Source of the DNA: Bacillota bacterium
GTDB taxonomy: Bacteria > Bacillota > Clostridia > DSM-8532
Direction of reading: 5' to 3'
NCBI GenBank assembly: GCA_023410885.1
Contig: JAEYPI010000217.1
Coordinates: 1 to 21,770, forward strand
DNA: 21,770 nt
Shown in pieces: positions 15,322-21,770 of this stretch; positions within the stretch are counted from its first letter, which is position 1, and the number at the start of each line of letters is the position of its first letter. Both the position numbers and the translations under genes were made by a program. Below the pieces are notes generated by a model. The model worked only from the letters and a program-made list of their open reading frames with translations. It searched no databases and had not been told where the DNA came from.

Positions 15322-15873
15322 TTGAAGGATAGTGCAGTTTCAGATTCAGATAAGCAATCAAAAGAGAGAACACGGAAAATCGCTCTTACGGGTATTTTAT
15401 CTGCCTTCATTGTCATCGCGCTGGTAGTGGAATCCTTTGCCCCTACAGGAAGACTTGGCTTTTATGTCCTGGCCGCCTTCATCCTGTCGGTAGTACTGTT
15501 GGAATCAGGTATAAAATGGGCCTGGGCCTCATATGCTGTGACCTCTGCGCTAGGGTTTCTCCTTGTACCGGAAAAGTTAAACGTGTTACCCTACATTCTC
15601 TTTTTTGGAATTTATACCTTGATAAAATTTCATATTGAATCCATTAGGAAGCCTTGGGTTGAGATCCTTTTGAAGCTTGCTGCTTTTAATCTCTTCCTGT
15701 GGCCGGCTTGGAGTATAGTCAAGTCTTTTCTCCCACCCTTTTTCATCCATGGAACAGGGGCTATTCTGGCGGGAATTGTCTTGCAAGTGGTTTTTATGCT
15801 CTACGACTTTTTGTTTACAGCCTGGATACGGTATTACTTTGAAAAGATCGCACCCCGTATTCGGAAAGCTTGA
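15322..15873 (+). CDS. Small polytopic membrane protein of the J-domain operon
   Basis: The protein is 183 residues from a TTG start, with GGAGG 9 nt upstream. A charged N-terminal segment (about 1-18) is followed by about six hydrophobic segments (roughly 20-40, 44-61, 64-82, 86-103, 112-130 and 142-166) and a basic C-terminus ending APRIRKA. Size and segment number resemble S components of ECF-type vitamin transporters, but no diagnostic substrate-binding motif is visible, so this is a weak resemblance. It lies 35 bp after the J-domain gene and probably ends that operon. The function is not recognised. Confidence 0.75.
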   Translation: MKDSAVSDSDKQSKERTRKIALTGILSAFIVIALVVESFAPTGRLGFYVLAAFILSVVLLESGIKWAWASYAVTSALGFLLVPEKLNVLPYILFFGIYTLIKFHIESIRKPWVEILLKLAAFNLFLWPAWSIVKSFLPPFFIHGTGAILAGIVLQVVFMLYDFLFTAWIRYYFEKIAPRIRKA

Positions 15874-16211
15874 TCCATTCATTGCCATTGAGATAAGGGT
15901 CATTCATTATGTAAACTATAAATACAGGTCATACCTGTTGCAAGATTAAAAAGTCTTGGCAAAAATTTAAGGGGTATTACGGCAACCCCGATATGTAATT
16001 CACCACTTCATACTCCTTGCTGCGGCTGAAATAGTCGCAGCTTTCTTTGTCCCGTAGGTTTTGAACTTCAAGGTATGTTAACAGGGTTTCTTTTAGCCAG
16101 TGTCTTAAATAATCCTAAAACATTTACAATAGCCTTATTTTGTGAAAAAATAAAGTGGCGTGATTGGCAAACGTCAGTAAAATTGCGAGAGTAAGGAATA
16201 GGAGAGTTCCT
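15874..16211. other. Spacer with several hairpins before mutS2
   Basis: This 338-bp stretch has no gene I would defend. It contains hairpins ACAGGT/ACCTGT (15924-15938), TTGCAAGA/TCTTGGCAA with one bulge (15938-15962), GGGGT/ACCCC (15971-15989) and GCTGCG/CGCAGC (16019-16041). A 45-codon minus-strand open stretch without a start codon lies at 15977-16114. No clear -35/-10 pair for mutS2 was found; TTTACA at 16123 has only a poor -10 partner. Confidence 0.6.
16019..16048 (+). terminator. Possible intrinsic terminator of the Asp23/J-domain operon
   Basis: GCTGCG (16019-16024) pairs with CGCAGC (16036-16041), extended inward by CT/AG, and is followed by TTTCTTT. The T-run is interrupted and the site is 146 bp after the last stop codon, so the call is tentative. 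Confidence 0.35.
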
Positions 16212-18587
16212 ATGAATGATAGAGCATTAAGAGTGCTTGAATATGATAAGATCATGAAAATGCTCGAGGAAAGGACTGTGTCTTCCCTCGGACGATCCTT
16301 TGTAGAAGTTTTGAAGCCCGTTTCGGATTTCGTTGAGGTGGAGGCAAGACTCAAGGAGACGACCGATACGGCTGCTTATCTCTGGCGCAAGGGTGGCGCA
16401 CCCTTTGGCGGGATTCATGATGTCCGCGGTTCCTTGAAACGCGTCGAAATTGGCTCCACGCTTGGTATTTCAGAGCTTTTGAAAGTCGGTGATGTTCTTC
16501 GTTGTGGAAGAATGGTTAAGCAGTTTCTCACCAATGATGTGCCTGCTGACTGGGAGGAGAACATCGCCCTGGCGCTGGGACGTCAAATCGTTAGCTTCAA
16601 ACAGGTGGAGGAGGCCATTTCTAACGCTATTATAAGCGAGGATGAGCTGTCGGATCATGCCAGTCCTGAGCTCTTTTCCATCCGTAAAGCCATTCGCCAA
16701 AAGCAGGATGGGATAAAGGATAAGCTATCATCCATTATGCATTCCGCCGATTATCGGAAAATTATGCAGGATGCCGTGGTCACCCTAAGGGGCGACCGCT
16801 ATGTCATTCCCATCAAGCAGGAGTACAAGAGCCAGGTTCCCGGCCTCATTCATGACATGTCCGCATCGGGTGCTACGGTATTTATTGAACCCCTTTCAGT
16901 TGTTGAAGCCAATAATGAAATCAAGGCTCTCCTGATTAGGGAGCAGCATGAGATTGAGCGCATATTAATGGAGCTTACGTCAAAGGTTGGGGAAATCATA
17001 GCAGAGCTTAATTATAATATGCAGCTATTAGCACGCTTGGATTTCATGTTTGCCAAGGCCAAGCTCTCAAGGGATCTCAACGGGACTTGTCCCCGCTTGA
17101 CTCATAATCGGTCGATTAAAATTAAAAAAGGCCGCCATCCCTTACTGGATAGGCATAAAGTTGTGCCCATTGACATTGAGCTAGGCAATGCATTTACAAC
17201 GTTGGTCATTACCGGCCCCAATACCGGAGGAAAAACCGTCACCCTCAAGACGGTGGGCTTGTTCGTGCTAATGCTTCAGGCCGGGCTTCATATTCCTGTT
17301 CAGGATGGCAGTGAATTTGGCCTTTTTGAGAACGTTTTTGCTGATATTGGTGACGAGCAGAGCATCGAGCAATCCTTGAGCACCTTTTCGTCCCATATGA
17401 AGAATATCGTAACGATCTTGGATGGAGCTGACGAGGATTCTTTGGTACTGTTCGATGAACTGGGAGCAGGTACAGACCCTACTGAGGGAGCTGCTTTGGC
17501 TATTGCCATATTGGACGGCCTTGCCAAAAGAAGGATTTGTACCATGGCCACCACCCATTATAGTGAGCTTAAAATCTATGCCATGACCACTAAGGGTGTC
17601 CAAAACGCTTGCTGCGAATTTGATGTGGAGACCTTGCGTCCCACCTATAGGCTGCTTGTGGGGGTTCCCGGCAAAAGTAATGCCTTTGCCATCTCGCAGA
17701 AACTGGGCCTGGACGCCTATGTCATTCATAAAGCCAAGGAGTTTCTTACTCAGGATAATATTCGCTTTGAAGATGTTCTATCCGATATCGAAAAGAACAG
17801 GACACAGGCTGAGCGGGAGAAGGAATCTGCACAAGTCCTTAAGAGGGAAATTGAGGCTTTGAAAGCAGAGGCGCAAAAGGAAAGAGAGAAAATAGACAAG
17901 GAAAAGGCCAATATCATAGCCAAAGCCAAGGAAAATGCCAGAAGCATTATTATGGATGCTCGGTATGAGGCTGAAGAGCTATTGGAGCGTTTGAAGGAGC
18001 TTTATAAACAAGGAAGCAAGCTCAATGCGGAAAAAGAGCTGCAGGAGGCCCGAACCAGTGTGCGTCGGCTCGATCATCTGGAGGGCTCGCTGGTTGAGTC
18101 CTATCAGGTTCGGGGCTTTGTCGAGCCCCCTAAGGACTTGAAACCAGGCGAGAGTGTTTTAATGCTCAACCTTGATCAGAAGGGGCTTGTATTGGAAGCT
18201 CCCGATAGCGACGGTCAGGTTTTGGTTCAAGCGGGTATTATGAAGGTCAAGGTTCATATATCCCAGCTTAAGCGCGTCGATGAGCAGAAAGAGTCCCTGG
18301 AAAAAATCAACCGGGTGCGCGTTGCAGGCGTTAAGGCTTCCAGTGTCAAACTGGATCTGGATTTACGCGGACTCAATGTGGAAGAAGCCATCGACAAGGT
18401 AGACAAATATGTGGATGATGCGGTCATTGCGGGGCTCCATGAGGTTACTCTGATTCACGGAAAAGGGACGGGGATCCTTAGAAAGGCCGTCCATGATCAC
18501 CTTCGGGGCCATGCTCATGTGGAGTCCTATCGATTGGGTAAATACGGAGAAGGGGAGACCGGTGTGACAATTGTTGCATTAAAGTAG
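16212..18587 (+). CDS. mutS2: Endonuclease MutS2 (ribosome rescue/anti-recombination factor)
   Basis: The protein is 791 residues from the ATG at 16212, preceded by GGAGAG. A TTG 48 nt upstream in frame adds 16 atypical residues and has a poor ribosome binding site, and MNDRALRVLEYDKIM is the expected family N-terminus. Core and clamp helices (about 1-320) lead to the ABC-type ATPase with Walker A TGPNTGGKT (334-342), the STFSSHMKNIV segment and Walker B VLFDELGAGTDPTEG. A long coiled coil follows (about 520-640), then a KOW-like segment and the C-terminal Smr domain with LDLRG (716-720) and HGKGTG (749-754), the nuclease core. MutS2 lacks the mismatch-recognition domain of MutS. It is reported to suppress homologous recombination in some species and to rescue collided ribosomes in B. 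subtilis. Confidence 0.97.
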   Translation: MNDRALRVLEYDKIMKMLEERTVSSLGRSFVEVLKPVSDFVEVEARLKETTDTAAYLWRKGGAPFGGIHDVRGSLKRVEIGSTLGISELLKVGDVLRCGRMVKQFLTNDVPADWEENIALALGRQIVSFKQVEEAISNAIISEDELSDHASPELFSIRKAIRQKQDGIKDKLSSIMHSADYRKIMQDAVVTLRGDRYVIPIKQEYKSQVPGLIHDMSASGATVFIEPLSVVEANNEIKALLIREQHEIERILMELTSKVGEIIAELNYNMQLLARLDFMFAKAKLSRDLNGTCPRLTHNRSIKIKKGRHPLLDRHKVVPIDIELGNAFTTLVITGPNTGGKTVTLKTVGLFVLMLQAGLHIPVQDGSEFGLFENVFADIGDEQSIEQSLSTFSSHMKNIVTILDGADEDSLVLFDELGAGTDPTEGAALAIAILDGLAKRRICTMATTHYSELKIYAMTTKGVQNACCEFDVETLRPTYRLLVGVPGKSNAFAISQKLGLDAYVIHKAKEFLTQDNIRFEDVLSDIEKNRTQAEREKESAQVLKREIEALKAEAQKEREKIDKEKANIIAKAKENARSIIMDARYEAEELLERLKELYKQGSKLNAEKELQEARTSVRRLDHLEGSLVESYQVRGFVEPPKDLKPGESVLMLNLDQKGLVLEAPDSDGQVLVQAGIMKVKVHISQLKRVDEQKESLEKINRVRVAGVKASSVKLDLDLRGLNVEEAIDKVDKYVDDAVIAGLHEVTLIHGKGTGILRKAVHDHLRGHAHVESYRLGKYGEGETGVTIVALK

Positions 18588-18610
18588 TACGGTAGTAAAA
18601 GGAGTAAATC

Positions 18611-19351
18611 ATGATTGGATTAGGAACTGTAGTCAACACCATTGCCATCATCATAGGCGCAGCCTGTGGTATTCTTCTTAAGAAAGGCCTTCCGGAGCGA
18701 TATAAAACCACCATTATGCAAGCCATAGGACTATCCGTTGTAATTGTAGGTGTTTCGGGGGCTCTTCAGGGGATTTATTCAGTAACAGCGGAAGGGAAGC
18801 TGGATCGGAATTATATAACGGGTATGATCTTGAGCTTGGTGGGCGGCAGCATTATCGGTGAGCTGCTTAAAATAGAGGATAATCTGGACAAGCTGGGGGC
18901 GTGGTTCCAGAAGCGGTTTTCTCAGAGCGAATCAAGCTTTGCCAAAGGCTTTGTTACAGCAAGCCTGGTCTACTGCGTGGGGGCCATGGCTATTATCGGT
19001 GCATTGGAGGATGGTCTGTATGGCAAGGTCGATATTCTGTTTGCCAAGTCCATGCTCGATGGTATTAGCGCCATTGTTTTTTCTGCCACCTTAGGCACGG
19101 GTGTGCTCTTATCTAGTTTGCCCGTACTGATTTATCAAGGATCAATCACCCTACTGGCTGGCGTATTAAAGCCCCTATTAACGGATGTAGTCGTTTCCCA
19201 GATGTCCTTGGTAGGGGGTGTCCTCATCATGGCTATTGGTTTTAACCTTCTTGAAATTAAGAAATTCAAGGTGGGCAACATGCTCCCGGCTATTTTCATA
19301 CCCCTCCTTTATGCCTTGGTCTACGGGGTGGTTACATCACTGCTAAAGTGA
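18611..19351 (+). CDS. DUF554 family membrane protein (YqgA/YdfK-like)
   Basis: The protein is 246 residues. The N-terminus GLGTVVNTIAIIIGAACGILLKK and the later GKVDILFAKSMLDGISAIVFSATLGTGV match the DUF554 family of polytopic inner-membrane proteins. About six to seven hydrophobic segments are separated by short loops, with one longer soluble loop near residues 85-110. The start follows AAAAGGAG, only 23 bp after mutS2, so the two are probably co-transcribed, and a strong terminator follows. The family's function is not established. Confidence 0.92.
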   Translation: MIGLGTVVNTIAIIIGAACGILLKKGLPERYKTTIMQAIGLSVVIVGVSGALQGIYSVTAEGKLDRNYITGMILSLVGGSIIGELLKIEDNLDKLGAWFQKRFSQSESSFAKGFVTASLVYCVGAMAIIGALEDGLYGKVDILFAKSMLDGISAIVFSATLGTGVLLSSLPVLIYQGSITLLAGVLKPLLTDVVVSQMSLVGGVLIMAIGFNLLEIKKFKVGNMLPAIFIPLLYALVYGVVTSLLK

Positions 19352-19382
19352 TGGCCTGCCTTAGTCTATTTTTTCGTTGCTG

Positions 19383-19415
19383 TGCCTGTCTCATTTAAGG
19401 AGATAGGCATTTTTT
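19383..19415 (+). terminator. Intrinsic terminator of the mutS2/DUF554 unit
   Basis: TGCCTGTCTC (19383-19392) pairs with GAGATAGGCA (19400-19409), with one G-T wobble, around a 7-nt loop ATTTAAG. Six T follow (19410-19415). This is a textbook rho-independent terminator 32 bp after the DUF554 stop. Confidence 0.9.
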
Positions 19416-19435
19416 AAAAGGGGCGAGGCATTGTT

Positions 19436-19464
19436 TTTACTTTGTTTTAGTTATGTGATAGATT
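19436..19464 (+). promoter_or_regulatory. Promoter candidate for the KdpDE-like pair
   Basis: TTTACT (19436-19441), a 17-bp spacer and TAGATT (19459-19464) with an upstream TG at 19456-19457 form a moderate extended -10 promoter, 60 bp before the GTG start at 19525. Confidence 0.4.
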
Positions 19465-19524
19465 TAAGAAGGAATAATAGGAAACCGGAAAAACCTTTTC
19501 AAGGTTAAGAAAGGCTGAAGCGCT

Positions 19525-20940
19525 GTGAGAAAGCATGTGAAGTATTGTGTCATAGTTGTGTTGGCCGGCAGTATCTCGACCATCCTTTCTGTCTCCTTGA
19601 ACAACATTGGTATAGGCAAAGAAAATGCGCTCATGGTCTTTCTGGTAGGTGTTTTAACGGTATCCTCTGTCACGACGGGATATATTTACGGAGCCATCGC
19701 CTCAGTTCTGAGTGTCCTGCTCTTTAATTACTTTTTTGCAGAACCCCTTTATACATTCCTTATCGGCAATGCCAAAGACATTATGCTTCTGGCCTTCTTC
19801 TTATTTGCTTCCTTGCTTTCAAGCTCCATGACCTCCAAATTCCAACATCAGGCTGCAATAGCTAAACGCAATGAGGAAACGGCCCGCCTTCTTTATGGAA
19901 TAACCAAGGGGTTTTTAAATGTTACAGGAACGGAGCCCATCGTTCATAAGGCTATGGCCTATGTAGAGGATTATATGGGATGCCGGTGCTGTGTGAAATT
20001 GGATGCAGAAGACCGTATTTTCTGCACCTCCGGGTTGATGAACGGTAATGAAACTGGAGAATCGACCTCTTATACAATCCCCATTAAGGGTCTTTCCAAT
20101 CAAATAGGAACCATCGAAATTCTGGGTGCAAGATTACCCCTATCCTCAGAAAATAATATGTTGCTTAAAACGATAGCTTACCAGATGGCGCTTGTTCTGG
20201 ACAGAGAGTTTATTTATCAGGAACGGGAAAAAATCCGAATTGCCATGGAAAGCGAGCATTTGAAAAGCACCTTGCTGCGAAGTATCTCCCATGACCTACG
20301 CACACCGCTGACGGGTATAAAAGGGGCAAGTGAGCTTATCCTGGACAGCTTTGAAACATTGGAGGATACGTCCTTAAAGAAGCTGGTATTTGATATCAAG
20401 GAAGAATCCACATGGCTCATTAAGTCGGTCCAGAATATTTTGGACATGACGCTTATAAGCGAGGGCAAAATGACCCTGAACAAAGCTTTTGAAGCTGTTG
20501 ATGACCTTGTCAACCAGGCGCTGACCCATGTGCCGCTGTTGGTATCTTCGGGAAGAATCCATGTCTCGATGCCCGATGAAATTATACTTATCTGTGTTGA
20601 CGGGAGGCTCATGGTGCATGTTCTAGTTAATCTGCTTGATAATGCCTATAAGCATTCAGGTGAGAGTACACAAGTATTATTAAGGGTATACCAAGGCCCT
20701 GATAATATTGTTTTTGAAATAATTGATAATGGCGTAGGAATTGATTTGGCTATCCAAGATACACTGTTTGACGGATTCGTGACCTCTAATCAAAATATAG
20801 CCGACGGAACCCGTGGATTCGGGCTGGGTCTGGCTATTTGTAAAGCGATTGTTACAGCTCATAATGGTAGTATTTCAGCAAGCAATCAAGTAACAGGCGG
20901 CGCAATATTTAGAATTGTATTACCGACGGAGGAGATGTAA
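19525..20940 (+). CDS. KdpD-like sensor histidine kinase lacking the N-terminal KdpD domain
   Basis: The protein is 471 residues from a GTG start with AGAAAGG about 10 nt upstream. It has a four-helix DUF4118 membrane domain (about 9-107, including NYFFAEPLYTF), a GAF-like region (about 125-225), HisKA with phosphoacceptor H256 in SISHDLRTPLTGI, and HATPase_c with the N-box LVNLLDNAYKHS, DNGVGI and GFGLGLAICKAI. This matches the C-terminal half of KdpD, the potassium/turgor sensor. The KdpD and universal-stress domains that normally precede it (full length about 890 residues) are absent, and the mutS2-side sequence upstream does not encode them. It is coupled to the KdpE-like gene (2-bp gap). 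The signal may differ from potassium. Confidence 0.88.
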   Translation: MRKHVKYCVIVVLAGSISTILSVSLNNIGIGKENALMVFLVGVLTVSSVTTGYIYGAIASVLSVLLFNYFFAEPLYTFLIGNAKDIMLLAFFLFASLLSSSMTSKFQHQAAIAKRNEETARLLYGITKGFLNVTGTEPIVHKAMAYVEDYMGCRCCVKLDAEDRIFCTSGLMNGNETGESTSYTIPIKGLSNQIGTIEILGARLPLSSENNMLLKTIAYQMALVLDREFIYQEREKIRIAMESEHLKSTLLRSISHDLRTPLTGIKGASELILDSFETLEDTSLKKLVFDIKEESTWLIKSVQNILDMTLISEGKMTLNKAFEAVDDLVNQALTHVPLLVSSGRIHVSMPDEIILICVDGRLMVHVLVNLLDNAYKHSGESTQVLLRVYQGPDNIVFEIIDNGVGIDLAIQDTLFDGFVTSNQNIADGTRGFGLGLAICKAIVTAHNGSISASNQVTGGAIFRIVLPTEEM

Positions 20941-20942
20941 TT

Positions 20943-21638
20943 TTGAATGACGAATTAAGCATACTACTTATCGAGGATGACAGCCGTATTGTCAACTTCA
21001 TGACCATGGCTTTGAAAGCCAAGGGCTATCGATGTCTTGTTGCGAAAAATGGGACTATGGGGATTCTTAGCTTTTGTACAGAAAATCCTGATATCATTAT
21101 TTTAGATCTGGGGCTGCCTGACCGGGACGGCTTGGATATTATACACGAAATACGCAAGGTGTCGCAAATTCCTATCATCATTGTATCGGCCCGTGAAAGG
21201 GAGAGTGACAAAATTACAGCGCTTGATGCAGGCGCTAATGATTATGTAACAAAACCTTTTTCAATGGGGGAGCTGCTTGCCCGTATTCGTGTAATGGAAA
21301 GACTGATAGACAGAGAGCGCTCACCCCTGCAGGAAAGTATTTTTACCCTTGATTACCTGACCATTGATTACGATAAACATCGCCTATTTTTAGATAATAT
21401 CGAGGTTCATCTTACACCCATTGAATATAAGCTCTTGCTGTTCCTGGTCGCAAATCGCGGCAAGGTCGTCACCCACAATCAGATTTTAAAAGAAGTTTGG
21501 GGTTACGGTGAAACCGGTGATTCAAAGAGCATTCGTGTATTTATGGCCAGTCTGAGACGAAAAATAGAAAAGAATACAGCAGCCCCCCGTTTTATATTAA
21601 CTGAAATTGGTGTAGGCTACCGGTTTGCAGATGAATAA
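20943..21638 (+). CDS. KdpE-like OmpR-family response regulator
   Basis: The protein is 231 residues starting at TTG, with GGAGGAG 8 nt upstream inside the end of the kinase gene. It has a receiver domain (about 5-118) with acidic pocket residues in LIEDDSR, phosphoacceptor D55 in ILDLGLPDRDG and the conserved lysine K104 in VTKPFS. A C-terminal OmpR/PhoB winged helix (about 130-229) shows LTPIEYKLLLFLVANRGKVVTHNQIL, VWGYG and IRVFMASLRRKIE, as in KdpE. It is the cognate partner of the upstream kinase. KdpE normally activates kdpFABC, which is not within this window. Confidence 0.92.
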   Translation: MNDELSILLIEDDSRIVNFMTMALKAKGYRCLVAKNGTMGILSFCTENPDIIILDLGLPDRDGLDIIHEIRKVSQIPIIIVSARERESDKITALDAGANDYVTKPFSMGELLARIRVMERLIDRERSPLQESIFTLDYLTIDYDKHRLFLDNIEVHLTPIEYKLLLFLVANRGKVVTHNQILKEVWGYGETGDSKSIRVFMASLRRKIEKNTAAPRFILTEIGVGYRFADE

Positions 21639-21648
21639 TACCTCTATT

Positions 21649-21770
21649 CTAAACGACTGTTTTTTCTTTATCCTCTTGAAGGGCGGGAAAGAGCTCTGCG
21701 ACGAGGGAAGAGGCAGATATGCTGTAACCACACATATAAGGAACATGATTTTCCTTAAATATCTTTATAT
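21649..21770 (-). CDS. C-terminal fragment of an unidentified convergent protein
   Basis: The minus strand is open from the right edge to a TAG at 21649-21651, giving 39 residues (including HVPYMCGYSISASSLVAELF) ending QEDKEKTVV. The composition looks like a real protein end and it is convergent with the kdpE-like gene, 10 bp from its stop. An open stretch of this length could still arise by chance. I do not recognise the family. Confidence 0.55.
   Translation of the reverse strand, partial: IKIFKENHVPYMCGYSISASSLVAELFPALQEDKEKTVV

Noticed and set aside
16164..16211. Upstream TTG start for mutS2
   Set aside because: It adds 16 residues of atypical sequence with a weak ribosome binding site, while the ATG at 16212 gives the expected MutS2 N-terminus.
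17268..17729. 153-codon minus-strand ORF inside mutS2
   Set aside because: It lies opposite the conserved MutS2 ATPase core, and the open frame follows from codon bias of the real gene.

Overview
The window comes from a low-to-moderate G+C member of the Bacillota, most likely an anaerobic spore-forming clostridium. Evidence for this is the sporulation gene ylbJ, strong AGGAGG-type ribosome binding sites, several GTG and TTG starts, an Asp23/DUF5685/J-domain cluster and MutS2. Genus and species cannot be fixed from the sequence alone.

Layout, left to right. 1-1658 (-): most of an M3 oligoendopeptidase, with its C-terminal end cut by the window edge. 1958-2746 (+): a Crp/Fnr regulator carrying a tandem in-frame 48-bp palindromic insertion. 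2853-5078 (+): a two-gene operon of an XRE-cupin regulator and an AMP-forming acyl-CoA synthetase. 5294-7774 (+): an orphan multi-PAS/GAF histidine kinase with its own sigma-A-type promoter. 7997-11602 (+): recG, rsmD, coaD and a small coiled-coil protein, closed by an intrinsic terminator that overlaps the stop codon of convergent ylbJ (11682-12941, -). 12942-13260: a divergent spacer filled with direct repeats and hairpins. 13261-15873 (+): asp23-like gene, DUF5685 gene, J-domain/Cys-rich gene and a small membrane protein. 15874-16211: a spacer with several hairpins. 16212-19351 (+): mutS2 and a DUF554 membrane protein, followed by a clear terminator. 19525-21638 (+): a KdpD-like kinase lacking the usual N-terminal sensor, and its KdpE-like regulator. 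21649-21770 (-): the tail of an unidentified convergent gene.

Most genes are housekeeping (DNA repair, ribosome methylation, CoA synthesis, peptide turnover) or signalling. The most unusual signal is a family of short palindrome-plus-linker elements. Two tandem copies sit in frame inside the Crp/Fnr gene and add 32 residues to a loop. A third, whose stem sequence differs but is still self-complementary and whose linker is conserved, is nested inside a roughly 68-bp repeat upstream of the Asp23 operon. This looks like a small mobile or expanding repeat that tolerates insertion in coding sequence. I found no phage, CRISPR array, tRNA, rRNA or transposase gene in the window.
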